Below the pieces are notes generated by a model. That model ran no database searches and was not told the DNA's origin. It was given only the letters and a program-made list of their open reading frames with translations. A DNA stretch of 64,000 bases, taken from contig RPFO01000253.1 of the NCBI GenBank assembly GCA_009746045.1, positions 62,001 through 126,000 of the forward strand, given 5' to 3'. This document shows positions 36,305 through 46,202 of the stretch, piece after piece (within the stretch, counting starts at the first letter, position 1; every line of letters starts with the position of its first letter). The stretch comes from Mesostigma viride (Eukaryota; Streptophyta; Mesostigmatophyceae; Mesostigmatales; Mesostigmataceae). Both the position numbers and the translations under genes were made by a program.

Positions 36305-39300
36305 GGTAGCTTGATAGGAACGCGGCGCCGGATTGCTTTCCCCACTAAGTAAGCAGAAAGGAATCAACCCAGCGATGGTATGACTCCGATACAGACGGCC
36401 AATGGTATGGCTCCCAAACCTTGCGCAACGCGTGCAAGGCAACGAATTTGGCTTCTCGGCAGTGCACAGTGTCGAAAAGAGAAACGAGAGGGGGCCTTCC
36501 AACCGGCCACGTAGCTGGTCCGAACTACTCACGAAACGGAAGTTTTTGCCAAGCTGTACAATTGTGCGCCGCGCGTTGCGGGCACCGGTGGCACGTGATC
36601 CTTATGCCCACCGGTCAGACCGTAGCCCATAGGAGATTCTCGAAGCCGATCGACTGAATCGTTGCTTTTGCAGCGCCGCGTCGCGTCGCGCTGCACCTTT
36701 TGGCATGGCGTCTTTCATAGTCAGGCTGCTGGCTATAATGGCTACTGGCAAGTGGCCAATTATTAATTAAGTTCTAGAGTTATAATTGCTATCTATTGCT
36801 GTAATGGCTTAATAGGCTTTCCTAGAGGTAGAGATATGCGTTGCATATCTGCGGGGATCTGGCGGGAAAAGTGTCATGCACCTGGAGCTGCAGCCTGATC
36901 ATGACTGCTGGCAGTGGCGGCACTGCAGCATTTGCCGTACGACCAGCATTTTTTTGTGGTCACAACCCATGGCACACAGCAGCTCTGCCAAAAACGGCCT
37001 CCAATCCTGCTGGTTAGTACCGTTGTGGCTACCGTCGCCCCGGCAGCTCCCACTTGGCAGAAGCCGGCGTTCCCGCGCCATTGACCTAATGGTGGTGCTG
37101 ACGTACCTACGCGTGGTGCTGACGTCGTGCTGACGGCTTCAATTTACCCAAACGTCATCATATCGAAGACGCGGCCCGCAACTGCCCGAACTTTTGCTGA
37201 CCAGTCAGAATGACGCACTGACTGAGAGCCAGACTGACACTTCTTCTGCCAGAACCGAAACGGAGATTTGGTTTTGATTGGACCGACTCCCGGAGTGTTC
37301 TGCTGCAGCCTAGGTGCAAGGCGTTACAAGTGTCTGCTAGGCTGTAGATATCTTCCCCCGGTTGTACAGGTGGCAGTGTTACAGGCGCGAAAATTCTGAG
37401 ACAGTGGACCCCCAACAACGCGTCCGCCAGGCGTCCGCCACTAAAATTATTACGGACCTCGGTGACTGACACAATGCAGTAAATACGCGTGTGCCTGACA
37501 AGGGGTGGCTGCCAGGCACGAGTCACGAGCACGACTCTCGAGCGCGATCCTGTCGTGCCTTTTTATCCACCACCTGCGCATGCAGTCCTGCACAGCCAAA
37601 GCGCATGCAGCACGAATTCGTCATCCTTCGCTTCCGTGCAAACGGGAAGCGGAAAACCGGCACACGGTTTTAAGGATTTTTTACTGGTCATGGGGTGCGC
37701 GCGGCTTGCACGCGTTTTCTTGAAAATGCCTTTTTTCCGCAAGATATTTTTCTTGCCGGCTCCCTGCAGCGTCGCCGCTTTTGGCCCCCCTGCAGATCTG
37801 CAAAACAGCCGAATTGCGAGTCCAGGCCATTCCCGCAGGCATATGCCGGAGATGGCATCTTTTAATTGCGAGCAGTTAAACAGTGACCAGCCAGCGGTAT
37901 TGCTGGACCAAGCCCCAGCCTTACGGCTCAGAGAACTGGGGTTACATGAAGTCGCTGCCCGCAGCTGGTCTCTGGCGGATGAGCGGCTTATGCCGAGGGG
38001 CATCAAGTCGTGCATGGCGAGGCGGGAGATTGAGTCCTTTAAGGCGTTTTTAATAGCGGGGCATGCTTCCCTGCACGAACAGGGATTAGACTCCCCGTTA
38101 ACCTCTAGCCAAACGTCCGCCGCCAGTCCCAGCTCTAAGGTCGAATCGAGTAGACAAATATTATGCCGTCGCAGTTCAACGTGGGATGGGACACCGATGC
38201 CACCGCTTCCCGTCCCTGCCTTTCCTGTCGTCGACTCTAAAAGGCGACGATAAAGCACCAGTCATGCATATGCTGCTTCTATCGCAAAGCCATTCCAGCT
38301 GTCCACGTTATAGGTCTATTCAATCAGTGGTGTATTATTTTATTGCCGCAGCGCTAGCTGTGCAGGACTGCAAGAGCTGAAAGGCTATAAGCAGCTGCAT
38401 CCTGGCCGTGGTGTTAGGCCAAGCGTGCTACGATCCAGTTATCTCGCTGGATATATATTTTTGAGTCCTGAGGTGCCGGGAAATCTCGAAATTGTTTCCC
38501 TTTATTTTGTCCGCCTGTGAGTTCATTGGCACAGGCGATCACACTTACCTTTGATTTCTTCATGCCGGCCGCGGGAGCGCTCATCATGGGATGGGTGCAC
38601 TGGCTGGCACCATCAGTATTTTTGCGGTCGATTTCTACCTCCTGCATGTGTGCAAGATGCTGAGGTCGTTATCACTGTCTATCGTCATGCGCGTTTTAAT
38701 TTTCCTTGAGTTCTGTTGGCATCGCGCCTGGCTCTTGATGAAAACATGCGGCCTTTTGTCGCAGCTTCCTTCATATCGATCCCAATGAAACCTTGGGTGT
38801 GAGGAAGGGAAGTCAAGATGTAACTGTACATTACCGAGGGTTGGGGGCCATTCCCCCTGGACTTCAATGCTGAGCATGTCAGCCTGTTTACATGCAGTCT
38901 GCACTGTCGGCACTGCGTAGTGTTGGCTCCGGCCTATAAACTGAATGCCAGCTGTCGGTTGGTGTATTAACATGCTGTACACTTAGTGTGCTGATTGCTG
39001 AACAGACCACATACAGCGATGATGTCGGTGTTACTAGGGGTATAGAAGGCAGTGCTAATTACTACCTTTGAGATTCAACAAATTTTGTAGAACATGGGCA
39101 CGGAAGCGTGTGCAACGCAACAGCCGCCTATACATATTTTAGATTGCTCATCATTAAATAAATATATATTTCAGATTGCGATGTTGCTTGTGGTGCATAT
39201 TAATGAATTATTTAATTAGAAACGTAACTCCGTTGGGAGTAAAAATTAAGGGGACGTGGCGCGCCGAATATTTTCCGCGCGAAAAAATTCGCGGTACCAG

Positions 39301-40495
39301 CCGTACCGTGAAAAGTGGGTGCACCGTGCGCGCACCCCTTGCGGAAGTGGTCATGGCGACTGCGTTTAGGCGAAACTAGCAATGTAGGGCTAGAGAAATG
39401 CAAAAAAAATGCTCGAATGTTGAAGAAGATGATTTCATGATGTTGGGTTGTGGCGGCAAGTAGCTGGTTTATAATATCGCTGCTTTCTTTTACTGCCATC
39501 GGCATGGGGGTTAAACTGCATTTTTTGGTCGCGCGGAATAAAATAGAATTCGTGATAGCGGCAGTAAATTCGCAGTTTTGGGGGCCTTTTTGACCCTCAA
39601 GGATGCATTAATATCGGTAGCATCGAATTCCAAACCGAACTGGTGCTTTTTGCTACATTTTCGGCCATTGTCGGTAAGTAATTCTTCAGGCCTGCGCAGT
39701 GCGTGTCGGAACCTTCCATGGAAGAACGGCCGTTGTTGCGCGCCTGAGCGAGGGATCTGCGAGGGCAAGGTATAGATTTGTCGCGAATGTTATGTGCTAT
39801 CAGTTCTTTCTTCTATGAGCTCATCGTTCGAAGGTTTTTGCGTTCTGTTTTGGCCGTTTCCGCCAGCTAGCTCGCTGTTGCTTGCCGAATACCTGGCAGC
39901 TTTAGATTGTTTTCGTTGATGTCGTGGTTAGGGCCGCTTCAGTCGAAGCCTATAGCTTCTCGGGAAGGTTTAAGGCATTTCATAAAACGTGTTCTGGCAA
40001 GGATGGTGTGCGTATGGACGCTTCTTGTTGTGTTAGAGTGACGCACCCTCTCTTCGCAGCGGCATCACAGCGCTCATGCGCTGGAGGGCCGCCAATGGTT
40101 TCTTTCCATTTTATCGTGCAGGGGAGGAAGTGTTTTATTGACGATCATGTTGGAGATATTGCATTTGTGTGACTGCATGTAGATAGCTGCCACCAATGGT
40201 TTATTTGAGCTTTCCCTTGATATGATGATGTGAAAAGACTGCAATGTGCTGAGCCAACCATGGTTGACATGGTTGACTGCAATCACTGCATGCCATCGTT
40301 GTATGCCATGATCTCCTTGGTTCCTTGCCCTCCATAGTTCCAGTTTGTTGCCCATCTCAGGTATAGGGCAGTGAAGGAGTTGTTGCTGTGTTGATTAGCT
40401 TGGTTGGCATAAACCTTACACTCTAACCTGGGAGAAACATAGAAAATGCTGGTTAGGCATTTTAGTGCCATCATCATTATTGCTATACACATGCT
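36305..40495. other. Long unassigned region upstream of ABC1K
   Basis: No gene I can name. The longest open frames overlap on opposite strands at 37489-38253 (+, 254 codons) and 38258-37563 (-, 231 codons); neither shows a domain or motif I recognise. A minus-strand stretch ending ATGAAGAAATCAAAG before GTAAGTGTG at about 38551 could be a first exon. A plus-strand frame at 39924-40172 is also open. The sequence near 39205-39243 is a LINE tail scrap. All remain unproven. Confidence 0.3.
39205..39243 (-). mobile_element. LINE 3' tail scrap
   Basis: On the minus strand it reads ACTCCCAACGGAGTTACGTT followed by an AT-rich TTAAT-type tail, almost the same as the end of the element at 56447-57462. 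No clear target duplication was found. Confidence 0.6.
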
Positions 40496-41087
40496 TATAT
40501 GTCTGGCCCCCAACCACCGGCCTGACATCGTGGTGCTGGACTTTGAGGGGGGTGGCCGGCATCTGCTTATTGACGTTTCGGTGGCGCGGCCCTTGGCTCT
40601 TAGCCACGTGGCTGGGGCCTCCCTCACGGCAGGTTACACGGCGGACCGGGCGGAGCGGGCCAAGCTCCTGGCCTACGGCGACGTCGGGCACCATCGTGTG
40701 GTGCCCTTTGTCCTGGAGGAGTTTGGGGCCATGGGGCCCCTGACCTCCGCCTTCTTCAAGGAGTGTTGCCGGCTCCGGGAGGACCGGCTGGACCTGGAGG
40801 GCCAGCGGGCCCCATGGTCGGCGCGGACCTGGACGTCATATTGGCGTCAGCGCTTGTCGGTGGCGCTGACTCGGGCCATGGCTGACATCATGCTCCGCCG
40901 TACGCGGGCTGATTTTGCGGTGCAGCAGGGCTATTAGGTTCCTCCCGTTAGGCGTTTCCATTGGTCTTATCGTAGTATAGAGCTTTGACATGGCTCTGTA
41001 TATAGGTTTATAGCTGGGCGTTTGCTTTGGTTTGAGTGATTTCACTCTGCTGTAAGTAATTATTATATTTTTAATATATGTCTGGCC
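40496..41087 (+). mobile_element. 5'-truncated LINE copy with C-terminal endonuclease and 13-bp duplication
   Basis: The insert 40509-41074 is bracketed by the direct repeat TATATGTCTGGCC (40496-40508 and 41075-41087). It encodes the uninterrupted C-terminus of the restriction-like endonuclease LINE, ending at the stop at 40937. PDIVVLDFEGGG and HLLIDVSVARP form the PD-X15-D motif; RVVPFVLEEFGAMGP and RLSVALTRAMADIML follow. The 3' untranslated region contains AGCTGGGCGTTTGCTTTGG and CTGCTGTAAGTAATTATTAT. The lack of frameshifts suggests a young insertion. The apparent start codon upstream belongs to flanking DNA, so this is not a gene. Confidence 0.85.
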
Positions 41088-42124
41088 ATGCTCGAGGGAC
41101 GGTGAAAGTGTATGAGGTGTGTGGCCACCCCTTTGTACTTCACAACATATTCAGCATGTATTTGATGCATGTTGGATGGCATGTAAAGTGTGATTGTGTC
41201 AACTTGGTTACTTAGTGGTCCTTAGCGCCTGTCAGGTGGTCGTCTAGGAAACCCATCAGTGCGTGTCACAGTGTCCCCAAACCTTGAGCATGTGTCGTCA
41301 TCAGTGTGCAAGAGTTATTTATATGTGCTTTTGGTCATAGATTTGCTGAGTTCTAATCATGAAGTTTACAAGGTAACCTTGGGTTGACTAATGTGTATGC
41401 TCTCTTGGCATGTATGCCTAACGATCGTGTTGCTATGCTTGGGCTGGCAAGGTTGGCCATGCCGAGGGCAGGTGAGGGCAGATGAGGTGCCTAGCTGTTT
41501 GCTTATGTATTGTGATCGAGTAGGGCATGCTTTCAGGCTTTTTGGATGGAAAACATCATGCCTAACTGGCCTTGTACAAAGAAAAACCTCCTTTAGCTTA
41601 TGTTCCTGAGGTTTTAGCACGTTAATTTAACTTTATAACTTGAGCTAGACTTGTCGGAATGACCTGGAACTTAGAAGACAGTTGTCCCCCTGTTAGACGG
41701 ATTTTCGCTGCAGAAAAAAATATTTTTTTGACGTGTTTATAAAAAGTTATTCCCAATGTCCGGTAAAAAAAGGGTCGTTTTGCGGGGAAATTAATAACTG
41801 TTCGAGGTTTTGCCCTTTCCATGATGTAAATAGCTCAGCAAGCTACAAACTCAGGGAACTAAAAACGCTGCAGGCAGTTTTGCAAATAAATGTGTGCATT
41901 GGCTGGGGCATACCCAGCCCCAATTAGCGTCTTTTGCTATTTATAGCGCATTATTGGTGTATATATGGGGGTAGTACCCCCAACAAGTGCATGGACAACT
42001 CACTAGAGATGTTATTTAGTGCCCCCAATCATAACTTAGCGTTGTGCAAATGAATTTCAAGTGATATTAATTAGCATAGGTCAGTTTTTAAGGGTTTTGG
42101 GGTGCCACCTCCCCTTAAATTAAA
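41088..42124. other. Unassigned AT-rich interval
   Basis: About 1 kb between two LINE copies. No gene or repeat was recognised; short open frames (up to 84 codons) show no domain. Confidence 0.4.
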
Positions 42125-43690
42125 TTAAATTATATCATGCCTCCGTGGGGAGGTCATGTAGCACATATTTCATGATGGATGGGGTGGAGGAAGCCGCGTG
42201 ATCGAACTATCCTAACTCTATCTAGAAAAGCCTAACTACACTACTCATCAAAACGCCTCCTCCGCTTGTGGGGAGGTGGCTTGCCCACAGGGTCGGGCGT
42301 GTGCGCCTTGACAATCTTCTTCCACCGCGTCTTGTCCTGCATGGCAGTCCAAAGACGGGAGAGAGAGTGGATGCGGTGCTCAAACTGGGCTGGGACCACT
42401 AGGTCGTCCAGCAACATCTGAACGTAGTTCGTGACAGGTTTCCCTACCCTTTTGGGAATGTCCTCGGGGCCAGGCCAGGGCAGAATGTGCCGCCCTGGCT
42501 GTCCAAGCCGCTGGGGGCCGGCCAGACCAAGGGTGTTGTCGACCTGGCTGGTGCGGGCAAGGTGTCCTACAAATGCTATCCTACGCTGCCTAATCTCGTC
42601 CGAAACACGAGGCATGCCATGATACAAAGACTCTGATGACGGACGCTCGGAAAAACCTACGCTAAGGACCTGCCTATGGTATTGCACTGGTTGTATTGCA
42701 CCCACAGTGTTGCGCCCCGGCACCATGCCGTGGAGAGAGCGCTCTGTGGCCTGCCCACCTGCGGCAGTGAGAGAAGCTAGGGCGCCCTCCCTCCTTCTCG
42801 CTGTGTATAAAGGGTTGAAGGTTCCTTTACTCTGTATTGGCACCCACGTGACGCAGTCACGTGCTTATTATAATTAATTAATTCAGGACCTGCCGGCCGG
42901 AGCATCCTATAAATGGTGCCGTCTAGCCTAGCTGCCAGTTTGGGTGGGAGGGTCCACGCCTCGGCGCCATACGTGAGCACCGTGAGGACGAGGACCTTGA
43001 AGAGCATGCGCTTGCGGTGCCCGTCCAGTCCCTTCGAGCGCCAGTAAGGTGTGAGCGAACGGAGCTTCCAAGGCCCAGGCAAGGCCGATGCGGGTGTCCA
43101 CATATCGTCGGCGGTGTCAGGAAGCCAGCTCCCCAACAGCTTGAAGCGGTCGCGGAACGGGACCTCCGTCCCGTCGAGCAGGCGCGGCAGCGATGGTTTA
43201 CTGGATGCCCCTATCACCATCGCCTCAGTTTTGACACTAATCTCCAGCCCCACCGCCCGCGCCTCCAGGCCCAGGCAGTCCAGCCAGGTCTGAATGTGCT
43301 CGGGGCTCTCGATGAGGGTGGTATCATCCGCATAAATCAGGTCGGCAAGGCGGTAACCAGGTCTAACCCCGCCGTGCTCTTTCACGTTAAGGATGTCCAA
43401 GCCTGGCTCGAACCCCTTAAGAGCAGTAAAGCGCGCACGTGCCCGGCGCATGACGTGATCCACGACAATAATTCGAACAGGTATGGGGACAGGACACAAC
43501 CTTGCCACACCCCGTGGTGAAGGGGGAATGGTGGAGTGGTGCCCTCCGCAGTCCGCACTACTGCCTCATGCCTGTGAGCCCTCATACAGTCGGCGAATGG
43601 CAGCAATAAACGCAGGTGGTACCCGATCCAGAGCTAGGCCTGGCCCAAAGAGCCTCCCAGAGAACCGTGGGAGTAAGAAGCGTTGGGAGT
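42125..43690 (-). mobile_element. 5'-truncated APE-type LINE, reverse transcriptase and C-terminus
   Basis: Minus-strand RT fragment. VPPAFIAAIRRLYEGSQA, then HHGVWQGCVLSPYLFELL (around 43520), then after a frame change YADDTTLIESPEHIQTWLD with the YADD catalytic site (around 43335). FKLLGSWLPD and LTYGAEAWTLPPKL follow (around 43130 and 42965). After a second frame change come RQRRIAFVGHLART (around 42580) and LLDDLVVPAQFEHRI (around 42400), ending at 42241. Its C-terminus matches the LINE at 22115-24325, so the two are one family. The tail contains CTCCCCACGGAG and repeated TTTAA. Non-functional. Confidence 0.85.
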
Positions 43691-43691
43691 A

Positions 43692-43935
43692 AATGTAGCA
43701 CATATATCCCAGAGAAGGGGCATATGGCTTTTAATACATTCTAAGCTACTCCCAGCAAGGGTGGGAATGTAAACGACACTTGCTCGGGGTGCACAAGGGC
43801 ACCTGCACCCCCATGATCTATCAAGCTATGCCCAGTTAAGAGGGAGCCTGTCATGGGGAGGGACGATCAACATGGCTAGACAAAAGCTAAGGCATGGGTT
43901 CTCAGCAGAGAGTGGCTCTCTGCGTAGTCGCAGCA
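43692..43935 (-). mobile_element. Solo LINE 3' untranslated region
   Basis: The reverse complement of this stretch matches 57185-57425, the 3' untranslated region of the ORF1-only element, including GAGAGTGGCTCTCTG-type sequence, CAAGTGTCGTTTACATTCCC and CCTTCTCTGGGATATATGTG. It abuts the RT-bearing LINE head-to-tail. Confidence 0.75.
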
Positions 43936-44530
43936 TAAATATATATTAAAGCTAGGCATCATCTGGTGTGGTGCGCGTCATGGGCACACATGTAATGACT
44001 AATTAATGCTCATGAATCAGCTGGTATAGTGCCTACATAGTAGGCGTGCATGTACAAGGCCACTGGACCTATTAGAACTATAGACAGACCCAGAACTGGC
44101 GCGGCGCCACGGCACCGGCCCCTAAAAGGTCAACCTATAGGACCAAAATAACTAGTCCAATTCACACAATAGTCAATATTCACAAAACCCAGTACAACGG
44201 CCACATGGCCTTAGTAATTTATTCCATTGTTACGTCCGACCAAAAGGGCCGGGACGTAACACGCCGCACATTTGAAAGTGCTGTCCTCCGGCTTTTTGCC
44301 TAAAGTTGCACCGTGTGGGCACCGGCAGTTCTTGGACGTTTGGAATCATGGCATTGCTAACGTAATGGCTGACTAGCTAGGCCTTTTCAGTGGTTTTCCA
44401 TTTGCGGGTATTTCCTCGTAAATGGTGGGAGAGCGATCGCAGCAATGGTGCTCACCACTAGACACTCCCGGCCAGTTAGGCTCGAAACACACGCCCTGAT
44501 CAAGCATGCTGTTTCCGGCCCCACCGTCTA
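43936..44530. other. Unassigned interval
   Basis: About 600 bp with no gene recognised, between a LINE tail and the third copy of the dispersed repeat. Confidence 0.4.
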
Positions 44531-44717
44531 GGTCATCTAGTCGCTCTACACGTAAGCCAGCCATAATTTCAATGCACACGGCTACACATTTCCATCACCA
44601 TTCATCTTCATAACCCTGAACGACTCGAACACATGGACTTGTAAGATAACGGCAGGCTCGAGCTACCATGGTCCGGATTCTCCCGATTTCTGGCCTACGA
44701 TGGTTGTCTCCTTGATA
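44531..44717. repeat. Dispersed repeat, copy 3 of 3
   Basis: Near full-length match to 15279-15463, starting AGGTCATCTAGTCGCTCTAC and ending GGTTGTCTCCTTGATA. It differs by a short insertion (CATGGACTTGTA) in the middle. Confidence 0.85.
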
Positions 44718-44780
44718 ACAACTCGTTCATCAGTGATGACAGCGGACGGCAACAAGCACGACCGGACTATCAATCACTGC

Positions 44781-44858
44781 CACGGAGCCCTATTAATTTA
44801 TTAATTAAAATCATAGCTCCGTGGGGAGCATATGTACGTTACTAACACGGAGCCCTAT
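44781..44858 (-). mobile_element. 52-bp LINE tail insertion with 13-bp duplication
   Basis: The insert 44794-44845 reads, on the minus strand, TGCTCCCCACGGAGCTATGA and then an AT-rich TTAAT tail, as in the APE-type LINE. It is flanked by CACGGAGCCCTAT at 44781-44793 and 44846-44858. Confidence 0.82.
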
Positions 44859-44997
44859 ATTAGTGATCATAATTAAACGTAGTAGTCGGCGACCCGGCGT
44901 ACAGCAACCTACTCATGACTAGTACCGACCGACTAGATCAGGATATTCAAGATCAAATCATTTTCACAGCTGGCCCCGGTCGGTATCCTATGTAACA

Positions 44998-45502
44998 GGC
45001 TGTTTGCGACAATCCCGGGGCGAGCTATCATGTGCACTGGGGGTGGGGGTTGAGGGTCCGAAGCCCCCCACCCCCTGGTCGGGTATGTAGCACGTCGAGG
45101 GGCAAGGACGGGTGGAGACCCCCCCCCGGCCCCCCTCATTGCCCCCCTTCTGTAGTACTAGCACTGTGCATGAATGGTAACCCTACGTACCGTGCTTAGA
45201 CATCTTGTCTCCTTGATCTTGGATGCCGATTGGTGCTACCTACTGGGCGGTCCTCTGATGGGAAAGAGTGAGGGGTGGGGCATGCACCTGGGGGGGTAGA
45301 GGGCTGGGTGGTGGCAACCCCCCCGCCCGGCCCTGGTACAACGGGTTGAGGGGTAGAAGGGGCGGGTTGAGACCCCTCTGTCAGTCCCCCCCCCCCCCCC
45401 CCAGGTCATCGGATCATCCGAATCATGATGTCGGCTCCGGCTGAAGGGGCCGTTCATAGGGGGTTAGTGGACACTGGCTCCGGGATTGTCGCGAACAGCC
45501 GG
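44998..45502. mobile_element. Candidate MITE of about 505 bp
   Basis: Inverted termini GGCTGTTTGCGACAATCCCG (left) and its near-perfect complement at 45480-45502 (CGGGATTGTCGCGAACAGCC). The interior is G/C-run rich and has no coding capacity. I could not settle a target-site duplication, so the class is unknown. Confidence 0.5.
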
Positions 45503-46202
45503 CCAGCTAAATGGAGCTTGCCCTTCCTAGTGCCCACTACATAGCCTGTAGCCGGTAACGGCTGTCGGCATTAAACACTGCTTCCGGCCGGGGCCCGCCG
45601 GCCGGCCGACCGTAACGAATTGCTAGTCACGCACGGTCTGCTTCTACAGTGCTTCTACTGGGCTCGTGGCCGGGCCGTGACGTCGAACCTAGAATTCGTG
45701 TGTTCGCCCGAATAACGCTGTGGGTTGGACAGAGTTGTGTCCTCACTGTACTGCTGAGAAACGTCCTCAGAGCACTTCTGAAGGACGAGCACAGGCCACC
45801 GAGCAGCAGGCACGCCACGGACTAAAAAAAATATGGCCACTAACGCAAATGTTTGAGGCCTCCAGAACGATGCCAGCGCACGATATATGGCTATTGATGA
45901 CCCTGAAATAGTGGGAGAAATTATGGCTCTTAACGCTGGTTGTGCGTCTCATTCCGGGCTGTCTGCGTAATTATTGAGCTGGGTTTTCGCTGTGATCTTG
46001 TTTCCGAAGGACGCGAAATTGGGGCGGTGTGAGCATCGGCAGCAAATATAGTCTCTTTCGGACCCTACTTTAATAAGGGCCAGAGCATCAGTTTGCCCAG
46101 CTTTTGGTTTCTGCCGGAGGTAGCAAGCTCGCTGGGAGCCGAGGCTACAGGGGGCCAAGTTCTGTCCCACAACCACGAGGTTGTTCCAACAGGGTCAACA
46201 AC
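45503..46202. promoter_or_regulatory. Upstream region of VPS28
   Basis: No gene recognised in about 700 bp before the VPS28 start codon; it must hold that gene's promoter and 5' untranslated region. No TATA box was identified. Confidence 0.35.

Noticed and set aside
37489..38258. Overlapping 254-codon (+) and 231-codon (-) frames as genes
   Set aside because: No domain, no conserved motif and no splice context to choose between strands; kept only as an unassigned region.
40446..40937. 163-codon frame as a host gene
   Set aside because: The coding part starts inside a LINE insertion bounded by a 13-bp duplication; the first residues come from flanking DNA.
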